Shown: positions 8,610 to 17,357 of the stretch, in pieces | How positions within the stretch are numbered: position 1 is the first letter of the stretch | How the letters are laid out: each line of letters starts with the position of its first letter | Assembly (NCBI RefSeq): GCF_036226665.1 | Contig: NZ_CP109007.1 | Coordinates: forward strand, 7,998,001-8,062,000 | Origin: Streptomyces sp. NBC_00691 | GTDB taxonomy: Bacteria; Actinomycetota; Actinomycetes; Streptomycetales; Streptomycetaceae | Direction: 5' to 3' | Length of the DNA stretch: 64,000 bases | Notes under the pieces: model-generated | The model's database searches: none | The model's input: only the letters and a program-made list of their open reading frames with translations | What the model was told of the DNA's origin: nothing | Position numbers and translations under genes: made by a program

Positions 8610-9259
8610 CAGATATAGCCTTCGCGGAGCGCGTACGCGACGGCATGCGCCCGGTTGGTGAGCTGCAGACGCGTCATCAGCGCGTGCAGGATGTTCTTCA
8701 CGGTGCGCTCGGAATAGGCGAGCTTCTCGCTGATCTGCCGGGTGTCGAGCCCCTCGGCGAGCAGCCTCAGGACGTCCACCTCGCGCGGCGCCATCCCGAA
8801 GAGCGGTGCCGCGCCCCCCGTGGAGGCCCCCGCCGTCGTCGCCCGCTGCAGGCGGCCGACCTGGTTCAGGAGCCGGCTGACGAGGTCGGGCGGGAGTTCG
8901 CCCTCGCCGCGCGCCGCGCTGTGCACGGCGCTCAACAGCCTTTGTTCGGTGGCCTGATGGCGCCAGATGATGGCCCGCACCCCGTACTCGACGACGGCCA
9001 GCAGGTCGGGCTCGCGCAGCTCGCGCGCGACGAGCACGACACGCTGGTCCCTGCCGCGCAACAGGCGTCGCAGTTCGGCCGTGGTGGGGTCGTCGATCCG
9101 CTCCGCGAGCATCACCGCGACCGCCGGGGAGTCCCGGCACGAGTCGTCCTGGTCAGGGACGACGTCGACGGTCGGCTGATGCCTCAAATGACTGATGAGC
9201 CCGGCCCGACTGAGTGGGTCGGACGCGTGGACGGTCACCGTCACCCGTTTGGTGAGCAC
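8609..9259 (-). CDS. LuxR/NarL-type regulator of the CIS locus
   Basis: A 216-residue protein. Residues about 150-212 are a LuxR helix-turn-helix: APREVDVLRLLAEGLDTRQI, SEKLAYSERTVKNILHALMT and RLQLTNRAHAVAYALREG. The N-terminal ~120 residues resemble a receiver-like alpha/beta domain, but the usual phospho-acceptor context is weak, so it may be an atypical, non-phosphorylated response regulator. It is the first gene of the operon LuxR-DUF4255-AAA+, which suggests it controls CIS expression. GTG or ATG starts slightly downstream of 9259 are possible. Regulation of the CIS genes is inferred from position only. Confidence 0.88.
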   Translation of the reverse strand: MLTKRVTVTVHASDPLSRAGLISHLRHQPTVDVVPDQDDSCRDSPAVAVMLAERIDDPTTAELRRLLRGRDQRVVLVARELREPDLLAVVEYGVRAIIWRHQATEQRLLSAVHSAARGEGELPPDLVSRLLNQVGRLQRATTAGASTGGAAPLFGMAPREVDVLRLLAEGLDTRQISEKLAYSERTVKNILHALMTRLQLTNRAHAVAYALREGYI

Positions 9260-9322
9260 TTCCGCTACCTGCTCCTTCTCACTCGCCTCGACCGTCCGTG
9301 CGGTCGCATGGTGAGGTCCCCG

Positions 9323-9352
9323 TGGTCTGCTGATGACTGGTCTGCTGATGAC
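9323..9352. repeat. 15-bp tandem repeat upstream of LuxR gene
   Basis: Two exact copies of tggtctgctgatgac (9323-9337, 9338-9352) followed by a partial third copy. It lies 64 bp upstream of the LuxR start codon, where direct repeats could bind a regulator, or simply reflect slippage. Confidence 0.7.
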
Positions 9353-9514
9353 TGATCCGCTGTGACGCGGTCCGTGGCCGGCACGCCGGCCACGGTGGTC
9401 CTCCCAGGTTCCCGTGTGCCGCTCACGTCCCGCTGCCGCCGTGCTAACGCATCGCTGTCGTCCTCCGGAACCCCGTGCTCGGGCCCTGAACAGCCAATTC
9501 TCCTGTGGCGCAGC

Positions 9515-11701
9515 TCACTTGTGACCGCCCGCGATCCGCTCCACGTCCGTCATGAGCGAGTCCAGCCACTGCGCGGCCGCGTAGTACGGCCGGGGAGCAC
9601 CCGGTGGTTCGGCGGCGAAGTCGGCGAAGTCGCGGGTCCCGACGGCGGCCGGTGTCCCCGGCGTGTCGCCACTGGGGTCGAGACGGGCCGAGACCAGCAG
9701 CATGCCCGCGGCGACCCGGTCGCCGATCCGGGTGACCGCCTCGGCCGGCTCCGGCGGCAGGGGCGGCACGACGGTCGGCTCGACCGGCACGAGCAGCCGG
9801 TCCGCACCCCACAGCGTGTGGTGGCCGGACAGGAGCGCGGCCTGCCAGTCCTGCGGGTCGTGCGGCGTGTCCAGCTGCTTCGGCTCGCTCCGGTACTGCG
9901 CGTACGCCGATTCCGCCATGATCAGCGCGTGCTGCAACGACCGGTGGCCCGGCGAGGTGGCCACGGGCGCGCGCGCCCCGCCCGTCGCGAGCTGGGACGT
10001 CGTGGCCACCACGGTCTCCGCGGCGGTCCGGAGCATCGTCGCCACCGCCCGCCGCAACTCGTCATGGGCCCCCTTGGGCCACGCGAGCAGCCCGAACACC
10101 GCGCCGACCGCGCTGCCCGCGAGCACGTCGAGGAGCCGGAACTCGGCGAGCCGCCAGGTGGCGGAGGCCAGCTGGGCGAAGACCAGGGCGACGACCATCG
10201 TGAACATCGCCTGGGCCCACCCCACGCCCTTCACCGGGCCGAGCGTGAAGGCGACCAGCATCAGCGGCGGCAGCGCGGCGGCGTACACCGTCGTGTCCGT
10301 GCCGACCAGGGCGAGCAGCGCGGCCACGACGACGGCTCCCACGAGGGTCCCGGTGAGTGCCGTCCGCACCGTGCTCCGCGTCTCCCGCGCCGTCGTACGG
10401 GTCAGGGTGAGCGTGGCGAGGAGCATCCAGAATCCGTGCGGCAGCGTGTCGAGACCGGCGATGGTCCGTGCCGCCGCGAGCGCCAGGGCGATGCGCACCG
10501 CGTTCTGGAAGAACACCGACCGCTGCCCCGCATGCCCGGACAGCCGCCGCCACCACAGTTGGGGTGCCCGCATCCGCGCGTACCAGAACCGGCCCGGAGC
10601 CGCGGCCGGTGCGTCCCTGCCACGGACGGCGATCTCCGCCGCCGTGGACATCGCCAGCGCGGCGTCGGCCACCTCGAGGACCGCCGCGTGGCGGCGCAGT
10701 CCGGCGGGCGAGGTGCCCGGCTCGGCGCCCGCGGTCAAGGCGCGGCGGACCTCCTGGAGCCGGGAGAGGGCGGCGGCGGAGCTCTCCCGGCCGGCCTCTC
10801 CCTGCCGGGCTGTGGAGCTCGCCCGGCCGCGCAGCAGGGACGCCGTCTCCAGGCACGCGTCGCGCACCGCGTGCAGCACCCCGGGCCACGTCCGGGCCTC
10901 CGCCGGGCCTCCGGGCGGAGGAGGGAGCGAGGTCAGCCGTCCGATGAGGGTGCGGGCGGCCAGACCGGTGTGCGCCAGGGCCCGGGCCCTGATGCCCGGA
11001 CCCGCGGGCCGTTCCGCCTCCGGCACCCGTGAGGTCCGCAGGCCACCGCTCAGGTCGCGGGCGGCCCGCGACGCCGTGTCGTCGAGCGTGTACGGGGCGG
11101 AGGCCAGCTCGTCGGCGCAGCGCGCCGCCTGGTCGGCGGCCCGGGCGGCCAGCTCGCGGTACGGGACGCCCGGCGCGCGATCGGGCAGCAGGAACGCCTC
11201 GGCGAGGATCAGCAGCGCAAGACCGGCCGTCGCCCCCACCAGGCGTTCCCCGAGGGTCTCGGGGACGTACGGCGGAAAGGACGGCAGGATGTACATCAGC
11301 TGCAGCCCCGGAGCCGCGCCGGCCGGCCGTGGCCCTCCCACGGCCATGAACGCCAGGACGAATCCGACGACCAGCATGCCCAGGACCGCGCTCCAGGTCC
11401 GTACGGACAGGTAGGTGCCGATGGTGATGAGCACCCAGCAGGAGGGGACCACCGGCAGCAGGGTCGCCGCGCGCTGCTGCCCGGTGCCGGGGATGTGCGA
11501 AAGACCCGCCATCGCGACCGCCGCGAAGAGCGCGTAGGTGGCGGCGACGGCCGAGTCGAAGCCGTACAGGAAGAGGTAGAAGCCGGCGGTGGCGGAGAGC
11601 GTGACGCGCACCGACCGCCGTACTGCCGCCGCGTAGGCGGACGGGAGCCGGGCCTTCGACCGCCGCTCGCCGGGAGTGCCACCCATGTCCCCAGGATCCA
11701 C
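9515..11701 (-). CDS. FUSC family inner-membrane protein (aromatic acid exporter-like)
   Basis: A 728-residue membrane protein with two clusters of transmembrane helices (about residues 30-195 and 400-540). Examples are FYLFLYGFDSAVAATYALFA and LVGAVVVAALLALVGTD. Each cluster is followed by a soluble helical part, the duplicated layout of FUSC/ArAE proteins. The second cluster contains the characteristic motif region FWMLLATLTLTRTT. Members are efflux or membrane-stress proteins; the substrate cannot be read from sequence. The gene stands alone, divergent from a DUF6234 gene. The start could be GTG 11701 or ATG 11686; neither has a strong ribosome-binding site. Confidence 0.85.
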   Translation of the reverse strand: MDPGDMGGTPGERRSKARLPSAYAAAVRRSVRVTLSATAGFYLFLYGFDSAVAATYALFAAVAMAGLSHIPGTGQQRAATLLPVVPSCWVLITIGTYLSVRTWSAVLGMLVVGFVLAFMAVGGPRPAGAAPGLQLMYILPSFPPYVPETLGERLVGATAGLALLILAEAFLLPDRAPGVPYRELAARAADQAARCADELASAPYTLDDTASRAARDLSGGLRTSRVPEAERPAGPGIRARALAHTGLAARTLIGRLTSLPPPPGGPAEARTWPGVLHAVRDACLETASLLRGRASSTARQGEAGRESSAAALSRLQEVRRALTAGAEPGTSPAGLRRHAAVLEVADAALAMSTAAEIAVRGRDAPAAAPGRFWYARMRAPQLWWRRLSGHAGQRSVFFQNAVRIALALAAARTIAGLDTLPHGFWMLLATLTLTRTTARETRSTVRTALTGTLVGAVVVAALLALVGTDTTVYAAALPPLMLVAFTLGPVKGVGWAQAMFTMVVALVFAQLASATWRLAEFRLLDVLAGSAVGAVFGLLAWPKGAHDELRRAVATMLRTAAETVVATTSQLATGGARAPVATSPGHRSLQHALIMAESAYAQYRSEPKQLDTPHDPQDWQAALLSGHHTLWGADRLLVPVEPTVVPPLPPEPAEAVTRIGDRVAAGMLLVSARLDPSGDTPGTPAAVGTRDFADFAAEPPGAPRPYYAAAQWLDSLMTDVERIAGGHK

Positions 11702-11770
11702 CGGGACGCCCCGTCCGGCATGCGGCGACCGTCCCGTCCCTGCTCCGGGCCGGGTGGCGCGGGTCGGAAC

Positions 11771-11786
11771 TGAGTACGGCTACTCA
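11771..11786. promoter_or_regulatory. TGAGTACGGCTACTCA palindrome in divergent promoter region
   Basis: A perfect palindrome of 6-bp arms with a 4-bp centre, between the divergent FUSC and DUF6234 genes. Its last base is also the first base of a possible ATG at 11786. It resembles an operator; the binding protein is not known to me. Confidence 0.5.
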
Positions 11787-11821
11787 TGCGGTCGTCCGCG
11801 CGGATCGACATCGTGGCGGGC

Positions 11822-12259
11822 ATGACCCGACACACCTTGGGCTCCGAGCGGACGGGCGACCACGCGGACCGCGGTGCCGACATCGGCGCCGGTTGCGGCC
11901 TCCTGGTCCTGGAACTGGCACTTCTGGTGGTGATCTTCGGTGCGTGGCTGCTCACCGGGGTGTCGCTGGACCCGGCGAAGCCGGGCAGGACCGATCCGCT
12001 GTCGGGATATCTGCCCTGGGCCGGCGGCGTGGGGCTGCTCGCCTTCGGAGTGACGGTGATCGCCGCCAGGGCCAAAGCCATGATCACCGTGATCAGCCAG
12101 GGCTTCATGGCCACGCTCGTCGCCGTCGTCATCGCGGGCGGGCTTGCGGCGCAGCGGGTCGAGGACGGACGCGACCGTCCCGTCACCGAGCAGTCCGACA
12201 CGGGCGGGGGCTGCCGCAGCGGCGGTGACAGCGGCGAGTGCGCCCGATCGGGCGGCTGA
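11822..12259 (+). CDS. DUF6234 family membrane protein
   Basis: A 145-residue protein from ATG 11822 (an in-frame ATG at 11786 would add 12 residues and abut a palindrome). It has three hydrophobic segments: GLLVLELALLVVIFGAWLL, WAGGVGLLAFGVTVIA and an Ala/Val-rich helix GFMATLVAVVIAGGLA. The C-terminal tail is Gly/Ser/Cys-rich (GGGCRSGGDSGEC). This matches the Streptomyces DUF6234 family, whose function is unknown to me. It is divergent from the FUSC gene and convergent with the GH16 gene. Confidence 0.75.
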   Translation: MTRHTLGSERTGDHADRGADIGAGCGLLVLELALLVVIFGAWLLTGVSLDPAKPGRTDPLSGYLPWAGGVGLLAFGVTVIAARAKAMITVISQGFMATLVAVVIAGGLAAQRVEDGRDRPVTEQSDTGGGCRSGGDSGECARSGG

Positions 12260-12412
12260 GCGCTCCGGCGGGGCGGCGGACCGGGCCTGGCGTGCCCCGC
12301 AGCAGGTGGTGGGCCCTCCGGCCGGGGCGGTGTGGGCCTGAGAGAACGAGATCCGTCCGCCGCGACCGGCTCGGCGAGAACACCGGCCCCGCTCGCGCCA
12401 CCCGGTCCCCGG

Positions 12413-12432
12413 GCCCGCCGTACGGGGCGGGC
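12413..12432. terminator. possible short terminator between convergent genes
   Basis: GCCCGCC, a 6-nt loop, then GGCGGGC form a 7-bp stem. It lies 29 bp downstream of the minus-strand GH16 stop, in the gap before the convergent DUF6234 gene. It is weak but well placed. Confidence 0.4.
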
Positions 12433-12460
12433 GCGGGGACCGGGACGGGGCACCGGGGCG

Positions 12461-13894
12461 CTACGAGGCCGGCACGGTGTCCTGGAAGGTCGTGCCCGCC
12501 GTGCGGTACGCCCCCACCTTCGCGGCCACCTGCGCCGGGGTCAGGACCTGGTCCTTGACGTGCAGGACGTAGTCGACCTTCTGGTCGTAGGAGCGCGGTG
12601 TCGTCGAGGTCTGCCCGGCGAGGTCGATCAGCCACTGGTTGAAGTTGATCGACATCGGGCGCTCGGGCAGGTACCGGGCGTCGTGCCGGCCGAACTCCTG
12701 GCCGTCGACGTAGTAGACGATCGCGTTGTCGTCGATGGTCAGCACGAGGTCGTGCCAGCCCGCGTAGCTCGTGCGGGACTCGGAGTGCTGGTTGACGGCC
12801 TCCCAGGGGTCGGGCCGGTAGGTCTCCCACGAGGTGGTGTACAGGATGTTGGCCGGCTCGCCCCAGCCCCCGTTGGGCAGGTACTCGAAGTCGTACTCGG
12901 CGTAGTCGTCGGCCATCGGCGCCTTGAGGTCGTTGATGGTGAAGAAGGTCTGCACGACACGGTCGCCGTCCGGACCCGACACGGGCGCGTCGGAGAAGCG
13001 CACCCGCGCCGCGTACGTGCCGTTCCTGAACTTGGAGGCCCGGGTGAGGATCTCGGTGTGCCGGGTGGACTCACCGGTCCCGGCGGTCGAACTCCGCAGG
13101 TTCATGATCGAGTTCGTGCCCTCCTTGGCGAAGGTCACGTTCTCGGGCGCCCACGTGGCGCCCGGCACCCCCGGACCGCCGGAGTTGGAGCGGACGCTCC
13201 AGCCGTGGGCGTCGATCGCCGGATCGGTGTGCCCGGCGTAGTCGAAGTCGTCGAAGAGCGTGGCTCCGTTGGGCGGCGGGGTGGTCGGGGGAGTGGTCGG
13301 ATCGGTGGGGGTCGGGGTGGGTTCGTTGCCCGCCGGGGCCGTTCCCCAGACCGGGACGCCGCCGACGGTCGCCGTGACCTTGGACCAGTTGGCGTACGAG
13401 GTCTGGGCGGGCCCGAAGGAGTAGTCGTCGCTCTGGTTCAGCGACTGCCAGTTGGAGCGGTGGAAGCGCAGCTGCATGTCACCGGTGTCCGCGCCCGGCG
13501 CGAGGGAACCGGCGCCGGCGGTGAAGCCGACCTCGAGGTAGCGGTCGGCGGTCGCGGTGGGGTGGGCGAGGGTGCCGAAGGTGCCGGTGAGGTTCGCGCA
13601 GCCCTTCACCGCCCAGGAGCAGGCGTAGGTGTACGAGGCTCCCGCGTCGGCCTTGAAGTAGTAGCGGACCTTGACCTGGCTCAGCGGAACGCTCGACGCG
13701 CCGGTGTTGACCACCTTGAGCCAGGGTTCGACCTGGTCGCCGCCGGTCGAGCTCTGCCGGTACTGGACGGTGACCGCCTCTCCGGCGGCCGCCGCCGGCA
13801 GGGCGGTGAGGGCGGTGGCGCCGAGCCCGGTCACCGCGGCGACGGCGAGCGCGGCACGGAGCCGCAGGCTCCTGGTCCTTGTGGGGTCGTTCAT
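12461..13894 (-). CDS. secreted CBM3-GH16 family carbohydrate-active protein
   Basis: A 477-residue protein with a signal peptide (MNDPTRTRSLRLRAALAVAA, with an AAAAG cleavage region near residue 37). Residues about 38-185 are a family 3 carbohydrate-binding module: VEPWLKVVNTGASSVPLSQV, a YLEVGFTAGAGSLAPG segment, MQLRFHRSNW and NQSDDYSF. A Thr/Pro linker (about 190-215) leads to a GH16-like jelly roll with the catalytic-type motif E-Y-D-F-E near residues 333-337. This fits a secreted beta-glucan or related polysaccharide hydrolase with a binding module. GGAG precedes the ATG. It is the last gene of the binding protein-permease-permease-GH20 operon, so it may generate oligosaccharides for uptake. 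Confidence 0.85.
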   Translation of the reverse strand: MNDPTRTRSLRLRAALAVAAVTGLGATALTALPAAAAGEAVTVQYRQSSTGGDQVEPWLKVVNTGASSVPLSQVKVRYYFKADAGASYTYACSWAVKGCANLTGTFGTLAHPTATADRYLEVGFTAGAGSLAPGADTGDMQLRFHRSNWQSLNQSDDYSFGPAQTSYANWSKVTATVGGVPVWGTAPAGNEPTPTPTDPTTPPTTPPPNGATLFDDFDYAGHTDPAIDAHGWSVRSNSGGPGVPGATWAPENVTFAKEGTNSIMNLRSSTAGTGESTRHTEILTRASKFRNGTYAARVRFSDAPVSGPDGDRVVQTFFTINDLKAPMADDYAEYDFEYLPNGGWGEPANILYTTSWETYRPDPWEAVNQHSESRTSYAGWHDLVLTIDDNAIVYYVDGQEFGRHDARYLPERPMSINFNQWLIDLAGQTSTTPRSYDQKVDYVLHVKDQVLTPAQVAAKVGAYRTAGTTFQDTVPAS

Positions 13895-13950
13895 GGTGAT
13901 TCCTCTCCTTGGGCGGGGTGTTTCCGGTCTTCGGACGGGTCGGGTGCGGG

Positions 13951-15456
13951 TCAGGGGGCGGGGATGAGGAGGGGTGCGGGCGCGGGCGGCAGACGTCGCG
14001 GCACCCCGAGGGCGTCGAGCCGTGTCCGGTGGTGGCGGAGACGCTCCTGGAATCCCGGCCAGTCGTGACGGCCGGTCCAGACGACCTCGGCGAGCGCGCA
14101 GAGCCGGGGGAACGTGAGGTACTCGGCGTGCGCGGTGGTGGGCACGTACTCGGTCCACAACTGCACCTGGGAGCCGAGGACCTGGGCCGCCTCCTCCGGA
14201 CTCCAGTCCGCCGGAGCGGGTTCGTAGCCGTGCACGGTGCGCAGATCGACGACCTCTCCGGCCTGCCCCGGCGGCTCGGCCGGGCTGGCCGACTGCGGGT
14301 AGTCGAGATAGGTGGTGCGGTGCGGCGCCATGACGACGCGGTGCCCGCGGCGGACGGCCGTCCGGCCGTGGTCGGCGTCGCGCCAGGGCATGACGGTGAA
14401 GTACGGCGGGAGGTCGGCGCCGTTCTCGGTCCAGCTCAGCGGCTTCCGCCCCGCGTCGAGGAGGTGCCGGCCGATCCGTTCCATGAACCAGCCGTGCAGG
14501 GCCGCCGGGCCCGGCAGCCCCTCCTCGGCCGCCCTGCGGCGCGCGGCGGCCGAGTCGTGCCACTCCGTCGTGGGGCACTCCTCGCCGCCGATGTGCACGT
14601 ACGAGGAGGGGAAGACGTCCATCACCTCGTCCAGGACGGTGCGGCAGAAGTCGAGCGCGCCGTCGTGGACGCCGAGGATCGTGTCGCACACGCCCCACCG
14701 GTCCCAGACGTCGTAGGTGCGGCCCGAATGGTTGCCGAGCTCGGGGTAGGCGGCGAGCGCGGCCCGGACATGCCCCGGCATCTCGATCTCGGGCAGGACG
14801 GTGACACCGCGCTCCGCCGCGTACGCCACCAGGCCGGTGAGTTCCGTACGGGTGTAGGCACCGCCGTGCGGCAGTCCGCCGACCTCGGTGAGCCGGGGGA
14901 GCGCGGCGACCGGCATGCGCCAGCCCTGGTCGTCGGTGAGATGGAGATGCAGGACGTTGAGCTTGTGGAGGGCGAGGAGGTCCACGTACCGCCGGAGGTA
15001 GGAGACCGGCCGGAAGCGGCGGGCGACGTCCAGCATGGAGCCGCGCCAGGGGAAGCGGGGGGTGTCGGTGATCTGTGCGCAGGGCACGGACCACGCGACG
15101 CCGGCCACGGGTTCGGCGCGGAGGGCCTCGACGGGCAGCAGCTGGCGGAGCGTCTGGACGCCTGCGAGGAGCCCCTGCGGGCGGGCGGCCCGCAGCAGCA
15201 CCCCTTCGGTGCCGATGGTGAGGCCGTACCCCTCCTCACCGAGCCCGGTGAGGGCGCGGTCGAGCGCCAGGACGACGGAGCCGTCCGCGCGTGCCGGCAG
15301 CGGCAGGCCGGTGGCGGGGCCGAGCAGGGTGCGCAGGAGTCCGGCCGCGCCGTCGGCGCCCGGCGAGACCTTGAGCGCGGTCGAGTCGTCGAAGGTGAAG
15401 GTGCCGGGCAGGAGCTGGAGGTGGGCGGGTTCGGGAACGAGTCGGGGCTGAGGCAT
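13951..15456 (-). CDS. GH20 beta-N-acetylhexosaminidase, cytoplasmic
   Basis: A 501-residue protein without a signal peptide. Residues about 1-130 are the GH20b alpha/beta domain and the rest the TIM barrel: FPWRGSMLDVARRFRP, HLHLTDDQGWRMP, PEIEMPGHVRAALAAYPELG and the active-site strand SSYVHIGGEECPTTEW. The catalytic pair, normally Asp-Glu, reads Glu-Glu here (about residues 292-293). WTEY and a C-terminal Trp/Glu region complete the pocket. The enzyme would release terminal GlcNAc/GalNAc from imported oligosaccharides. It begins 10 bp after the permease gene, so it is part of the transport operon and probably acts on the imported sugar. Confidence 0.9.
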   Translation of the reverse strand: MPQPRLVPEPAHLQLLPGTFTFDDSTALKVSPGADGAAGLLRTLLGPATGLPLPARADGSVVLALDRALTGLGEEGYGLTIGTEGVLLRAARPQGLLAGVQTLRQLLPVEALRAEPVAGVAWSVPCAQITDTPRFPWRGSMLDVARRFRPVSYLRRYVDLLALHKLNVLHLHLTDDQGWRMPVAALPRLTEVGGLPHGGAYTRTELTGLVAYAAERGVTVLPEIEMPGHVRAALAAYPELGNHSGRTYDVWDRWGVCDTILGVHDGALDFCRTVLDEVMDVFPSSYVHIGGEECPTTEWHDSAAARRRAAEEGLPGPAALHGWFMERIGRHLLDAGRKPLSWTENGADLPPYFTVMPWRDADHGRTAVRRGHRVVMAPHRTTYLDYPQSASPAEPPGQAGEVVDLRTVHGYEPAPADWSPEEAAQVLGSQVQLWTEYVPTTAHAEYLTFPRLCALAEVVWTGRHDWPGFQERLRHHRTRLDALGVPRRLPPAPAPLLIPAP

Positions 15457-15465
15457 CGCGGTGCG

Positions 15466-16299
15466 TTATCCCTTCACGGCTCCGCCGGTCATTCCGGCGG
15501 CGACCCGGCCCTGCAGGACCAGGAAGAGGACGAGGACGGGCAGGGCGAAGAGGGTGGAGGCGGCCATGGTGGCGCCCCAGTCGGTGCCGAAGACATTGGA
15601 GAAGGACGACAGCCAGACGGGCAGCGTCCGGTCGTCCTGGTTCTTGATGATGAGCATGTTGGCGAAGGCGAACTCGTTCCAGGCGGTGATGAAGCCGAAG
15701 AGCGAGGTCGCGAGCAGCCCGGGCGCGAGGAGCGGGAGCGTCACCCGGCGGAACGCGGCGGTGCGGGTGCAGCCGTCGACCTGCGCCGCCTCCTCCAGCT
15801 CGGCCGGGACCGCCGCGAGGAAGGAGCGGAGGGTCACGATGGTGAAGGGCAGGGTGACCATGAAGTAGATGAGGCTGAGCGTCGCGAGCCGGTCGAGCAG
15901 GTCGGCGTCCCGGGCGATCACGTACATCGGGATCAACAGCGCCTCCCAGGGGGCGACCTGGGCGATGAAGACCATGAGGATGAAGCCCCGCCGCCCGCGC
16001 CAGTTCATCCGGGCGACGGCGAACGCCGCGGCGAGCGCCACCACGAGGGCGAGCACGACGCAACCGGCGGTCACGAGCAGGCTGTTGCGCCAGAAGATCC
16101 AGAACCCGTCGGCGGCCACTGCGTTCCGGAAGTGCTCCAGGGTGACGGAGCCGGGCAGGAACCGCGGTGTCTCGGACTGGATGTCGCGGGTGGGCCGGAA
16201 GGCCGTGAGGACCATCCAGTACACCGGGAAGACGGCCAGGACGAAGACGAGTGCCGCCGCGGTGTTCAGGGGGAGTCGGCGCAGGACGCGCGGTGTCAC
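15466..16299 (-). CDS. CUT1 sugar ABC transporter permease (MalG-type)
   Basis: A 277-residue protein starting at GTG 16299, which overlaps the stop of the first permease (GTGA). It has six predicted membrane helices, beginning TAAALVFVLAVFPVYWMVLTA, and a MalG-type EAA loop: EEAAQVDGCTRTAAFRRVTLPLLAPG. It would pair with the upstream permease to form the channel. No ATPase gene is present in the operon, as is usual for Streptomyces CUT1 systems served by a shared ATPase such as MsiK. Confidence 0.92.
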   Translation of the reverse strand: MTPRVLRRLPLNTAAALVFVLAVFPVYWMVLTAFRPTRDIQSETPRFLPGSVTLEHFRNAVAADGFWIFWRNSLLVTAGCVVLALVVALAAAFAVARMNWRGRRGFILMVFIAQVAPWEALLIPMYVIARDADLLDRLATLSLIYFMVTLPFTIVTLRSFLAAVPAELEEAAQVDGCTRTAAFRRVTLPLLAPGLLATSLFGFITAWNEFAFANMLIIKNQDDRTLPVWLSSFSNVFGTDWGATMAASTLFALPVLVLFLVLQGRVAAGMTGGAVKG

Positions 16300-17357
16300 C
16301 GGTCGGCCTCCTGTCGGAGCATCTGGCGGAAGTAGGCGATCAGCACGGCCACGAGGAGCAGGACGGTCAGCGTGGACACGGCCGCGCCCAGGTCGTACCG
16401 GTGCAGCGACTGGGCCACCCGGTAGGCGTACACGGGCAGGGTGGTCGTCGCCTCGCCCGGCCCGCCCTTGGTCACCGCCCAGATCTGCGCGAAGCAGCGG
16501 AAGACCCAGATGACCTCCAGACAGAGGACGAGACCGAAGATCGGGCGCAGCAGGGGGAGCGTGAGCGAGCGGAAGATCCGCCAGCCCCCGGCTCCGTCGA
16601 GCCGCGCCGACTCGTACAGTTCGGTGGGGACGGTCAGCAGCGCCGAGTGCAGGGTGATCGCGGCGAAGGGCACCGACTGCCAGACCACCAGCAGGACCAG
16701 GACGGTGAAGGCGGCGGGGCCGTCCGCCAGCCACGAGTACCCCTCGAAGGACTCGAACCCGAGCCGTACGAGCACCCAGTTGACCACCCCGAGCCGGGAG
16801 GCGAAGAGCCACTGGAAGACGGTGGTGGTGGCGATGACCGGGCTGGCCCAGGCCAGGACCAGCCCCGTGGTCACCAGGATCCGCATCCGCCGGCCGAGCC
16901 GCTGCATCATCAGGGCGACCAGCGTGCCGATCACCATGATCAGGACGACGTTGACCAGGGTCCACCAGAAGGTGCGCCGGACGACCTCCCAGAACTCGGG
17001 GTCGGCGAGCACGGTCCGGTAGTTGCGGAGCCCCACGAACGAGGCTTCACCACGGATGAGTTCGCCCAGTCCGTACTGCTGGAAGGAGATCAGCAGATTG
17101 CGGACGAAGGGGTATCCGAGGAGGAGCAGACCGCCGAGGACGGTGGGGGCGACCAGGAGGTAGGGCCAGAAGGCCGCCCGCCCCGACGGGCCGGCGCCGC
17201 CCGCCGGGCGGGCGGCGGGCCCCGTCGGCCGTCCGGCGAACCGCCTGTCGAGCCGTCCGCCGGACTGCGCGTCGGACCGTGCGCCGGGCTGTGCCTCCAG
17301 CGGGCTGTCGAGCCGCTTCACGGATCGGCCCACGGGTGGGCTCACGGACCGTCTCAC
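16296..17357 (-). CDS. CUT1 sugar ABC transporter permease (MalF-type)
   Basis: A 353-residue protein taken from GTG 17357, which overlaps the binding-protein stop (GTGA). GTG codons at 17342 and 17321 are alternatives, because the first ~45 residues are a variable Arg/Gly/Pro-rich tail. Six membrane helices follow from FWPYLLVAPTVLGGLLLLGY. The EAA loop is ESARLDGAGGWRIFRSLTLP. It forms the heterodimeric channel with the second permease, moving the sugar delivered by the lipoprotein encoded just upstream. Confidence 0.9.
   Translation of the reverse strand: MRRSVSPPVGRSVKRLDSPLEAQPGARSDAQSGGRLDRRFAGRPTGPAARPAGGAGPSGRAAFWPYLLVAPTVLGGLLLLGYPFVRNLLISFQQYGLGELIRGEASFVGLRNYRTVLADPEFWEVVRRTFWWTLVNVVLIMVIGTLVALMMQRLGRRMRILVTTGLVLAWASPVIATTTVFQWLFASRLGVVNWVLVRLGFESFEGYSWLADGPAAFTVLVLLVVWQSVPFAAITLHSALLTVPTELYESARLDGAGGWRIFRSLTLPLLRPIFGLVLCLEVIWVFRCFAQIWAVTKGGPGEATTTLPVYAYRVAQSLHRYDLGAAVSTLTVLLLVAVLIAYFRQMLRQEADR

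Noticed and set aside
13909..16335. 808-codon plus-strand open frame
   Set aside because: Antisense to the GH20 and permease genes, which have clear motifs; this is a complementary-strand shadow.
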